Positions 1-6,568 of a stretch of 7,344 nucleotides of DNA are shown here, piece after piece. A model generated the notes under the pieces. It did not search any database, was not told where the DNA came from, and was given only the letters and a program-made list of their open reading frames with translations. Source of the stretch: Rickettsia typhi (GTDB lineage: Bacteria; Pseudomonadota; Alphaproteobacteria; Rickettsiales; UBA1997). The stretch covers positions 1 through 7,344 of the forward strand of contig CAMDGT010000058.1 in the NCBI GenBank assembly GCA_945898025.1, in the 5' to 3' direction. How positions within the stretch are numbered: the stretch's first letter is position 1; every line of letters starts with the position of its first letter. Position numbers and translations under genes: made by a program.

Positions 1-576
1 GAGACATTAAAAAATCAGACAATTCAAGAAGTGATAAAATTTTTTGGCGATAGGATAAAATTTTATCTAAAAGATCAAATGCTGTTTCGTATTGATATAA
101 TAAATTCAGTGATTGATGATTATTTCAATGAAAACTCAAAAACAAAAGACATAAATTTATTGACAATTTTAAAAAAAGTGCAATTCTTGCAATCAGCTTT
201 GTCAAAAGATTCAGGCGAAAATAAAATAATAAAACTCTATAAAAGAGCAATAAATATCCTTGAAATTGAAGAAGCTAAAGACAAAGTTTTATATGAAGGT
301 AAGCCTTCTCGTTTAATCATGAAAGAATCCGCAGAAAAAAAGCTTTATAAAAAAATCAAAAAACTTAATAAAGATGTTGCAAAACTTCTTGCTAAACTTG
401 ATTTTGTAGGTTCTTTTTTAGAAATTGAAACTCTCAATGATGAGCTTGAGAATTTCTTTGCAAAAGTTACAATTAACGATAAAAATAGCGATATTCGTAA
501 AAATAGATTGCTAATAATCGTCAATATTCGTGTTTTATTTAATCAAATTGCAGATTTTTCTAAAATTGAAATATAA
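1..576 (+). CDS. glyS: Glycyl-tRNA synthetase beta subunit, C-terminal part (5' end outside window)
   Basis: This is the last 191 residues of the beta subunit of the heterotetrameric (alpha2beta2) bacterial glycyl-tRNA synthetase, a cytoplasmic enzyme that charges tRNA-Gly. The reading frame is open from base 1, so the gene is cut by the window edge and the GTG at 31 is an internal Val codon, not a start. Visible GlyS hallmarks are the DRIKFYLKDQ segment (fragment residues 17-26, compare DRLKVYLREQ in the family), an FFAKVTIND stretch (152-160) and the closing NRLLIIVNIR...ADFSKIE block (168-190). These belong to the C-terminal helical, DALR-like anticodon-binding region. The C-terminus looks intact and ends at TAA 574-576. 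glyQ would be expected upstream, and glyS followed by ppdK is a common alphaproteobacterial order. Identification is from motif memory but is strong. Confidence 0.93.
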   Translation, partial: ETLKNQTIQEVIKFFGDRIKFYLKDQMLFRIDIINSVIDDYFNENSKTKDINLLTILKKVQFLQSALSKDSGENKIIKLYKRAINILEIEEAKDKVLYEGKPSRLIMKESAEKKLYKKIKKLNKDVAKLLAKLDFVGSFLEIETLNDELENFFAKVTINDKNSDIRKNRLLIIVNIRVLFNQIADFSKIEI

Positions 577-608
577 AAAGTAAAATAATTAACTTAATAA
601 CTTAAAAA
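577..608 (+). other. glyS-ppdK intergenic spacer, A-rich leader of ppdK
   Basis: This 32-nt spacer is made almost only of A and T and holds two copies of AACTTA eight bases apart, just before the ppdK start. No Shine-Dalgarno sequence (GGAG-like) is present; the ATG is preceded directly by TAAAAA. TATAAA (572-577, over the glyS stop) and TAAAAT (581-586) resemble -10 boxes, but no good -35 box sits at the right distance. In DNA this AT-rich such matches are expected by chance. I see no hairpin with a T-run, so nothing here would clearly stop transcription from glyS into ppdK. Confidence 0.5.
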
Positions 609-3275
609 ATGTTACAAAAATTTATTTATTCATTTGGAGACTCAGAAACAGAAGGTTCAACACAGATGAAAAATCTACTTGGTGGAAAAGGAGCTAACTT
701 AGCAGAAATGTGCAATCTTGGGCTTCCTGTTCCCCCTGGATTCACCATAACCACAGAATTATGCGATCAATATTACAAAAATAACAAAAACTTTCCTCAA
801 AAATTAAAAGAAGAGGTTGAAGAGGCGATAAAAAAGATAGAAAATATTATTGGAGCAAAATTCGGCGAAGAATCAAACCCTTTACTATTTTCAGTTCGCT
901 CTGGAGCAAGAGCCTCAATGCCAGGAATGATGGACACAGTTCTTAATCTTGGGCTTAACGACAAAACAGTTATTGGCCTTGCAAATAAAAGCAATAATCC
1001 TCGCTTCGCCTTTGATTCTTATCGACGATTTATTCAGATGTATTCAGATGTAGTTTTAAATGTAGATCATCATTACTTTGAAACCATACTCGATGAAAAA
1101 AAGCAAGAATTCAACATTTACAACGATGCAGAATTAAACACTGAACAATTAAAAATAATTGTCGCCACTTTTAAAGAAAAGGTTTTTAAAGAGCTTGGTA
1201 GAGAGTTTCCTCAATCGGTAGAAGAGCAATTATGGGGGGCAATAAAAGCTGTTTTTGACTCTTGGATGAATGATAGAGCTATAACTTACCGCACTATTAA
1301 TAATATTCCCGCAGAATGGGGAACTGCCGTCAATGTTCAATCTATGGTTTTTGGAAATATGGGAAATGATTCCGCAACTGGAGTCGCTTTTACTCGCAAT
1401 CCATCAGATGGCAATAATGAGCTTTATGGAGAATATTTAATTAATGCGCAGGGGGAAGATGTCGTCGCAGGAATCAGAACCCCTCAATCAATTACAATTA
1501 AAGGGAAGGAACAACTTGATTCAAAACTACCATCGATGGAAGAATCAATGCCAGAAGCCTTCAAAGAGCTAGTAAAAATATATCAAAAATTAGAACTTCA
1601 TTATCGAGATATGCAAGATATTGAGTTCACTATTCAAAATAAAAAACTATGGATGCTCCAAACTAGAAATGGCAAAAGAACAGCTCAAGCAGCGGTAAAA
1701 ATAGCAGTTGATATGGTTGCAGAAAAATTAATCAATAAAGAAGAAGCTTTACTAAGAGTTGATCCAACAAGTCTAGATCAACTACTACACCCTACTCTTG
1801 ACCCTAAGGCAGTAGTAAAAATTATCTCAAAAGGTCTTCCTGCATCACCGGGTGCAGCATCAGGAATAGTAGTCTTTTCTTCACAAGATGCCGAAAAAAG
1901 AGCAGAAAATGGCGATAAAGTTATATTAGTTAGAATGGAAACCAGCCCAGAAGATATAAAAGGAATGCATGTATCACAGGGAATACTAACCGCCCGCGGT
2001 GGAATGACTTCTCATGCAGCAGTAGTTGCCAGAGGAATGGGAACCCCTTGCGTTTCAGGAGCTTCTAGCCTTCATATTAGTAGCGATCAAAGCTATTTTA
2101 CCGCGAATGGAATCAAAGTAAAGGAAGGTGAGATAATAACAATTAACGGCTCTACTGGTGATGTTATTCTCGGTTCAGTTCCAACTCTAAAACCAAATTT
2201 ATCAGATGATTTTGCTAAAATTATGCAATGGGCAGATGAAGTCAGAACTCTTAAAATAAGAACCAATGCAGAAACTCCACTTGATTGCCAAACTGCCCGC
2301 GATTTTGGAGCAGAAGGAATAGGGCTATGCAGAACAGAACATATGTTTTTTAATGAAGAAAGAATAATATCGGTAAGAGAAATGATACTTGCCGAAACCA
2401 TTGAAGGCAGAAAAAAAGCTCTTAACAAATTACTGCCTATTCAAAGACAAGATTTCACTGAAATCTTTAAAATTATGAGTGGCTTACCAGTTACTATAAG
2501 GCTTCTTGACCCCCCGCTTCATGAATTTCTTCCTAATAAAGAAAACGAAATCATTGCGGTTGCAAAAGTTGCAAATGTGGAAGTTGATTATGTAAAAAGA
2601 AGAATGTCCCAGTTACACGAACAAAATCCTATGCTTGGGCATAGAGGTTGTAGGCTAGGCATTTCTTACCCAGAAATATACGAGATGCAAGCTAGGGCAA
2701 TTTTTGAGGCCGCCTCGCTTGTTCAAAAAGATAACAATCAAACTATATTGCTAGAGATAATGATACCACTAGTTGCAACTAGAAGAGAAATTCAAATTCT
2801 AAAAGAGCTAATAATCAAAACTGAAAAATCTGTTGAAAAAGAATATGGAATAAAATTGCAATATATGGTTGGAACCATGATAGAATTACCCCGTGCAGCA
2901 TTGATTGCCGATCAAATTGCTATTGATGCTGAATTTTTTAGCTTTGGAACTAACGACCTTACTCAAACAACCTTTGGTTTATCTAGAGACGATGCAGGAA
3001 GCTTCTTAGGGCATTACCAAAAAGCTAACATCTTAGAAAAAGATCCATTCGCAGAACTAGACCAAGAAGGGGTTGGTGAATTAATAAAAATTGCTAGCGA
3101 AAAAGGAAGAAAAACTAGAGCTGACATAAAATTAGGAATTTGCGGAGAACATGGTGGCAACCCTGCATCAATAGAATTTTGTCATCGCTTAGGATTGCAC
3201 TATGTATCTTGTTCACCTTATAGAGTGCCAGTAGCCAGATTAGCAGCGGCACAGGCAGTACTAATTAATCGTTAA
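609..3275 (+). CDS. ppdK: Pyruvate, phosphate dikinase
   Basis: PPDK reversibly converts pyruvate + ATP + Pi to PEP + AMP + PPi in the cytoplasm, serving gluconeogenesis or PPi-driven glycolysis. At 888 aa it is full length for the bacterial family. The order is an N-terminal ATP-grasp domain (about 1-370; NLLGGKGANLAEM near the start, SVRSGA with Arg97, LQTRNGKR with Arg353), a phosphohistidine swivel domain (about 400-520; GGMTSHAAVVARG with catalytic His469) and a PEP/pyruvate TIM barrel (about 540-888). Every barrel residue I could map from the Clostridium symbiosum enzyme is present at a constant offset of +14: Arg575, Arg631, Glu759, Asn782, Asp783 and Cys845 (in GICGEHGG). Thr467, two residues before the catalytic His, is the position phosphorylated by PPDK regulatory proteins in other organisms. 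The start is the first ATG after glyS and matches the usual N-terminus. It probably shares a transcript with glyS. Confidence 0.98.
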   Translation: MLQKFIYSFGDSETEGSTQMKNLLGGKGANLAEMCNLGLPVPPGFTITTELCDQYYKNNKNFPQKLKEEVEEAIKKIENIIGAKFGEESNPLLFSVRSGARASMPGMMDTVLNLGLNDKTVIGLANKSNNPRFAFDSYRRFIQMYSDVVLNVDHHYFETILDEKKQEFNIYNDAELNTEQLKIIVATFKEKVFKELGREFPQSVEEQLWGAIKAVFDSWMNDRAITYRTINNIPAEWGTAVNVQSMVFGNMGNDSATGVAFTRNPSDGNNELYGEYLINAQGEDVVAGIRTPQSITIKGKEQLDSKLPSMEESMPEAFKELVKIYQKLELHYRDMQDIEFTIQNKKLWMLQTRNGKRTAQAAVKIAVDMVAEKLINKEEALLRVDPTSLDQLLHPTLDPKAVVKIISKGLPASPGAASGIVVFSSQDAEKRAENGDKVILVRMETSPEDIKGMHVSQGILTARGGMTSHAAVVARGMGTPCVSGASSLHISSDQSYFTANGIKVKEGEIITINGSTGDVILGSVPTLKPNLSDDFAKIMQWADEVRTLKIRTNAETPLDCQTARDFGAEGIGLCRTEHMFFNEERIISVREMILAETIEGRKKALNKLLPIQRQDFTEIFKIMSGLPVTIRLLDPPLHEFLPNKENEIIAVAKVANVEVDYVKRRMSQLHEQNPMLGHRGCRLGISYPEIYEMQARAIFEAASLVQKDNNQTILLEIMIPLVATRREIQILKELIIKTEKSVEKEYGIKLQYMVGTMIELPRAALIADQIAIDAEFFSFGTNDLTQTTFGLSRDDAGSFLGHYQKANILEKDPFAELDQEGVGELIKIASEKGRKTRADIKLGICGEHGGNPASIEFCHRLGLHYVSCSPYRVPVARLAAAQAVLINR

Positions 3276-3279
3276 TATT

Positions 3280-3351
3280 ATGAAAAACATCAAAAATCTT
3301 ATATTAGCTTTACTGATCGCTATTTTTTTACCAATATTTCCTTTAATGGCA
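3280..3351 (+). other. Predicted Sec signal peptide of the phytase-like phosphatase
   Basis: Codons 1-24 encode Met-Lys-Asn-Ile-Lys-Asn, a strongly hydrophobic stretch of Leu/Ile/Ala/Phe, and a small-residue cleavage context ending PLMA before Asn-Gln-Lys-Lys. There is no Cys near the cleavage point, so it is not a lipoprotein signal. Cleavage by signal peptidase I after Ala24 is the simplest reading. An uncleaved N-terminal anchor is possible. Confidence 0.8.
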
Positions 3352-4320
3352 AATCAAAAAAAACCAAATATTCTTACTTTTGATAAAACCAAAAATAATG
3401 AAGAATCATTTGAGAGTAGCTTGCCCCGCAATTTTCGTGATTTAAATAATCCTGAAGATAAAATAAACATTAATGCAATTGCTAGTGCCCAATTTAATGA
3501 GGAAGAGCTAAAAGCAATCAAAAAAAAATATCCAAATCAAAAAATTCTAATTATCGACCTAAGAAAAGAAAGTCATGCCTTCATTAACAACAAACCAATA
3601 TCTTGGAGATCTCAATTCAACCTTGACAATAATGAAAAGTCATATCAGTATATTTTATTAGATGAAAAACAAAAAGTTAACAATCTTGCAAAAGAATCGC
3701 AAATTATTGTGTCTGAAATTATTAAAAAAGATGAAAAAAATGGCTGGTTTAGTGAAATTTCTCCAATTCTTGTCAATGTTAACAAAGTTGAAACCGAAGC
3801 TGAAATAGCAAAAAGGAATGGCTTTGATTACAAAAGAATAGCAATCAGAGATCACTCTTATCCAGATTCAAAGCAATTAATGGAAATCACCTCTTTAATC
3901 GAAAAAAACTCACCACAAACTAAAATTTATGTCCATTGCGCAGCGGGAAGAGGCAGAACTACAACTTTCTTAACTATTTTTGATATTATAAAAAACGGAC
4001 ATAACACAACTTTAGAAGAAATATTTAAAAGACAGTATAAAATTGGAGGTCCTAAATTAGACAAAATTGACAAAGATTCAAAATGGAGAGAAGATCTAGC
4101 AAAAGAAAGGCTTGAAATAATCAAAAACTTTTATGAAAAATATAATGAAAAAAGCATTTCTAAAAAGTCCACAAATTCTACCAAGAGCAAAGAGGCGGAA
4201 TCAAAAAACATTCAAAATGAAACAAAAAAAATAAAACATACCATCGAAGAAACAAAACTAAAAGATGTTTCCAACGATGATTTATTAAATAATTCCAGCA
4301 AAAATAAAATAAACGACTAA
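3280..4320 (+). CDS. Exported phytase-like protein tyrosine phosphatase (PTPLP / cysteine phytase family)
   Basis: This 346-aa protein has a Sec signal peptide (Lys-rich start, hydrophobic core about 7-21, likely cleavage after Ala24 in LMA|NQ). The body resembles cysteine phytases such as Selenomonas PhyA: LPRNFRDL (49-55), [19 protein letters not shown] (91-109), the general-acid loop RDHSYP with Asp191 (compare DHVWP) and the P-loop [12 protein letters not shown] (219-230) with nucleophile Cys220 and Arg226, followed by an RQYKIGG motif (251-257). All catalytic residues are kept, so it is probably active. Family members remove phosphates from inositol polyphosphates, and some act on phosphoinositides or phosphotyrosine; the substrate here is unknown. 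Residues 291-346 form a Lys/Ser/Asn-rich tail with no recognised domain. It starts 4 nt after ppdK and ends 2 nt before trpB. The signal peptide predicts periplasmic or secreted action; an effector role is inference. Confidence 0.88.
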   Translation: MKNIKNLILALLIAIFLPIFPLMANQKKPNILTFDKTKNNEESFESSLPRNFRDLNNPEDKININAIASAQFNEEELKAIKKKYPNQKILIIDLRKESHAFINNKPISWRSQFNLDNNEKSYQYILLDEKQKVNNLAKESQIIVSEIIKKDEKNGWFSEISPILVNVNKVETEAEIAKRNGFDYKRIAIRDHSYPDSKQLMEITSLIEKNSPQTKIYVHCAAGRGRTTTFLTIFDIIKNGHNTTLEEIFKRQYKIGGPKLDKIDKDSKWREDLAKERLEIIKNFYEKYNEKSISKKSTNSTKSKEAESKNIQNETKKIKHTIEETKLKDVSNDDLLNNSSKNKIND

Positions 4321-4322
4321 AA

Positions 4323-5525
4323 ATGACAATACATTATCAACAACCAGATAAAAACGGTAAATTTGGCGAATTTGGCGGAAGATTTGTCGCAGAAACATTA
4401 ATGCCTTCAGTTATTGTTCTAGAAGAGGCTTATTTAAAAATAAAAGGCGATGAAAACTTTCAAAAAGAGTTTGATTATTATTTAAAAAACTTTGTTGGTA
4501 GGCCAAGCCCACTATATCTCGCTAAAAAACTTACTGAGAATTGCAACGGAGCCAAAATATATCTCAAAAGAGATGAATTAAATCACACAGGATCACATAA
4601 AATCAATAATTGCCTAGGGCAAATTTTACTTGCAAAAAGAATGGGTAAAAAAAGAATAATTGCCGAAACTGGGGCTGGACAACACGGGGTTGCAACAGCA
4701 ACTGTTTGTGCATTATTCTCGATTCCCTGCACTATTTATATGGGTGCAAAAGATATAGAAAGACAATCTGCAAATGTTTTTCGCATGAAATTATTAGGAG
4801 CGGAAGTTAGGTCAGTTGAAAGCGGTTCTAAGAGTTTAAAAAATGCCATCAATGAAGCGATGAGAGACTGGATAAGCGACCCTGTAAATAGTTACTATTT
4901 ACTTGGAACAGTAACGGGGCCTCACCCCTACCCAATGATGGTTAGAGATTTTCATTCAATAATTGGCAAAGAGGCAAAATCTCAACATTTTGAACTAGAA
5001 GGGAAATTACCATCCGCATTAATTGCATGTATTGGCGGTGGCTCTAATGCAATTGGCTTATTTTATGATTTTATCGACGATCAAGAGGTTAAAATGTATG
5101 GGGTTGAAGCTTCTGGAAAAGGAATCAGTAGCGGAGAGCATTCAGCATCAATAACCGCAGGCACTATTGGAGTATTGCATGGCAATAAAACTTATTTTTT
5201 GCAAAATGAAGACGGGCAAATCAATGATGCACATTCAATATCAGCAGGGCTCGATTATCCTGGTATAGGCCCAGAACATGCTTATTTGCATAGCATAAAG
5301 AGAGTCTCTTATGTTGGAGCAACCGACAAAGAGGCGCTGGAGACTTTTAAAATGCTATGCTTAACCGAAGGCATTATACCTGCATTAGAATCTTGTCATG
5401 GAATTTCATTTGGCCTTAAACTTGCATCTAAAATGAAAAAAGAAGAAACAATTATCATAAACCTTTCTGGCAGAGGAGATAAAGACATCAATACCATTGC
5501 CAAAACATTGAATTTTAATTTATAA
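4323..5525 (+). CDS. trpB: Tryptophan synthase beta chain
   Basis: TrpB is the PLP enzyme that condenses indole with L-serine to give L-tryptophan; with TrpA it normally receives indole made from indole-3-glycerol phosphate. The 400-aa protein is full length for the TrpB1 class and begins with the typical [15 protein letters not shown] segment. Key residues are present: Schiff-base Lys93 in HTGSHKINN (Salmonella Lys87), catalytic Glu115 in AETGAGQHG (Salmonella Glu109), the PLP phosphate loop GGGSNA (238-243), Asp311 in [11 protein letters not shown] (Salmonella Asp305) and Ser382 in LSGRGDKD. It is therefore probably active. No trpA, trpF or other trp gene is in the window: the neighbours are an exported phosphatase (2 nt upstream) and an exported TPR protein (0 nt downstream). 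No leader peptide, attenuator or Trp-operator is visible because there is no intergenic space. Reduced intracellular alphaproteobacteria usually lack Trp synthesis, so indole salvage is possible. Confidence 0.98.
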   Translation: MTIHYQQPDKNGKFGEFGGRFVAETLMPSVIVLEEAYLKIKGDENFQKEFDYYLKNFVGRPSPLYLAKKLTENCNGAKIYLKRDELNHTGSHKINNCLGQILLAKRMGKKRIIAETGAGQHGVATATVCALFSIPCTIYMGAKDIERQSANVFRMKLLGAEVRSVESGSKSLKNAINEAMRDWISDPVNSYYLLGTVTGPHPYPMMVRDFHSIIGKEAKSQHFELEGKLPSALIACIGGGSNAIGLFYDFIDDQEVKMYGVEASGKGISSGEHSASITAGTIGVLHGNKTYFLQNEDGQINDAHSISAGLDYPGIGPEHAYLHSIKRVSYVGATDKEALETFKMLCLTEGIIPALESCHGISFGLKLASKMKKEETIIINLSGRGDKDINTIAKTLNFNL

Positions 5526-5588
5526 ATGAAAATAAAAATAATCACAACATTGTTAATATTTCTAATAACTAACAATATTCTGCTAGCA
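5526..5588 (+). other. Predicted Sec signal peptide of the TPR protein
   Basis: Codons 1-21 give a short basic start (Lys2, Lys4), a run of Ile/Leu/Thr/Phe and the sequence ILLA followed by Lys-Asn-Ser. The context suits signal peptidase I cleavage after Ala21. No Cys is present, so lipid attachment is not expected. Confidence 0.75.
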
Positions 5589-6515
5589 AAAAATTCTAAC
5601 GACCTAAGTAAATCAAATAAAATATCAAAATCTAAGCAACCTGCGACAATTTTCGAAGATTACGACCTTAATAAAATTAATCTTAATAGCGATGAAATAG
5701 CCAAAGAAATAGAAAAAAGCCTATTATTTGACCAAGAATCGTATCAAAGAATGAATTTCTACAAAAAACCAAATTTTCGCAAGACTGAATTTGAAATTAT
5801 TTCGGGAGAAAAAAAAGAAAAGTTGCCAGAAAACAAAAATGCCATCGATGAGGAAAAATCAAAAAAAGCAGTCGCCGAAGTTATAATTTACGAACCAAAA
5901 GAAGATGAATCACTCCCGAGAGAACAAGAAAAGTTTGCCTATAATGCCAGTTTAATTGGTCAATATGAAGTTGCGATTGAATTATATAAAAAAATATTAC
6001 AAAAAGAACCGAAAAACAATCAAGCAAAGTTTGCATTAGCTGTTGCTTATCAAAATATCAAACAATTTCGTCAGGCAAAAACAATATATTACCAACTCTT
6101 AAAAGAAAATCTTGAGAATAATCAAGAAATTATTAGTAACTTATTATCCATTTTAATCGAAGAAAATCCACATGATGCCGTTTATATTATATCTCGCCTT
6201 ACCATTCAAAACCCTAAGTCAGCACAAATAATAGCGCAAGCTGGAATTGCATTTGAAAAATTAAACGACTATCAAAATTCAATCAATTTTTTAAAAAAGG
6301 CTATTGCAATTGATAGTGAAAAAATAGATTATCAATATAATCTAGCGATTATATACGATAAATCTAACGATTATGAGAATGCAATAAATTTGTATTCTCA
6401 AGTTATTAATAATTTAAAAGATGATAATAACGATAACTTTTCAATCGAACAAATTAAAAAAAGAATTGAGTTTTTGAAAGAAGATTATCAAAATAAAAAA
6501 GATAGTCTAAATTGA
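5526..6515 (+). CDS. Exported tetratricopeptide-repeat protein
   Basis: I do not recognise a named family for this 329-aa protein. It has a Sec signal peptide (MKIKIITTLLIFLITNNILLA, probable cleavage after Ala21, no lipobox Cys), then a highly charged Lys/Glu/Asn-rich region (22-131) without a recognisable domain. A helical TPR array follows: clear repeat units at about 132-163 (ASLIGQYEVAIELYKKILQKEP), 166-197 (ALAVAYQNIKQFRQAKTIYY), 232-265 (AGIAFEKLNDYQNSINFLKKA) and 266-297 (YNLAIIYDKSNDYENAINLY), with a degenerate helical pair at about 198-231. A charged helix closes the protein (305-327). TPR arrays bind other proteins, so a periplasmic scaffold or secretion/envelope role is plausible but unproven. 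Its ATG directly abuts the trpB stop (TAAATG), which suggests translational coupling. It ends in TGA, unlike the TAA stops of the other genes here. Confidence 0.85.
   Translation: MKIKIITTLLIFLITNNILLAKNSNDLSKSNKISKSKQPATIFEDYDLNKINLNSDEIAKEIEKSLLFDQESYQRMNFYKKPNFRKTEFEIISGEKKEKLPENKNAIDEEKSKKAVAEVIIYEPKEDESLPREQEKFAYNASLIGQYEVAIELYKKILQKEPKNNQAKFALAVAYQNIKQFRQAKTIYYQLLKENLENNQEIISNLLSILIEENPHDAVYIISRLTIQNPKSAQIIAQAGIAFEKLNDYQNSINFLKKAIAIDSEKIDYQYNLAIIYDKSNDYENAINLYSQVINNLKDDNNDNFSIEQIKKRIEFLKEDYQNKKDSLN
5919..6416 (+). repeat. TPR repeat array within the exported TPR protein
   Basis: Codons for residues about 132-297 encode degenerate 34-residue helix-turn-helix units with the usual TPR pattern: a small residue at position 8, Tyr/Phe near position 11, Ala near position 20 and a closing Pro or Asp around position 32. 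Units at 132-163, 166-197, 232-265 and 266-297 are clear by eye; the segment between the second and third looks like a diverged unit. The repeats are at protein level only; the DNA is not repetitive. Confidence 0.75.
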
Positions 6516-6568
6516 TATCGTTAGTTCAATCTTAACAATTCAAGATCATCATATTTAAAAAATTAAAA
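6516..6568 (+). other. 53-nt spacer between the TPR gene and gmk; possible weak promoter region
   Basis: This is the longest non-coding gap in the window. TTGATA (6512-6517, overlapping the TPR stop) and TTAACA (6532-6537) resemble -35 boxes, and TATTTA (6552-6557) resembles a -10 box, but none pair at a good 16-18 nt distance. A small inverted repeat, ATCTT (6529-6533) and AAGAT (6542-6546), could form a 5-bp stem with an 8-nt loop, too weak and without a T-run to be a convincing terminator. If gmk has its own promoter, it should be here. The gmk ATG is preceded by TAAAA rather than a Shine-Dalgarno sequence. Confidence 0.35.

Noticed and set aside
31..576. A 181-codon gene starting at GTG 31
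   Set aside because: The same frame is open back to base 1, and the upstream residues continue the GlyS sequence, so this GTG is an internal Val codon of glyS.
548..577. Possible promoter TTGCAG / TATAAA for ppdK
   Set aside because: The -35 match is poor, the site sits within the end of glyS, and TATAAA-like words are frequent in DNA of this composition.
797..994. Minus-strand open frame inside ppdK
   Set aside because: It lies wholly within the conserved ATP-grasp domain of ppdK and its translation resembles no known protein; it is an antisense shadow.
1031..1050. Perfect tandem repeat of TATTCAGATG
   Set aside because: It encodes part of the RRFIQMYSDVV segment that is conserved in PPDKs, so the repeat is a coincidence of codon choice, not a functional repeat.
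2093..2428. 111-codon minus-strand open frame inside ppdK
   Set aside because: It is antisense to the conserved linker and PEP-binding domain of ppdK, has Ser/Leu-rich composition typical of shadows and lacks an independent context.
3658..4124. Two minus-strand 65-codon frames inside the phosphatase gene
   Set aside because: Both are antisense to the PTPLP domain; the Phe-rich translation of the first simply mirrors the Lys codons on the other strand.
4310..4330. Trp leader or attenuator upstream of trpB
   Set aside because: Only 2 nt separate the phosphatase stop from the trpB start; there is no leader peptide with Trp codons and no room for alternative hairpins.
6529..6546. Small hairpin ATCTT / AAGAT as a terminator before gmk
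   Set aside because: The stem is only 5 A/T-rich pairs and no T-run follows, so it would not be a stable intrinsic terminator.
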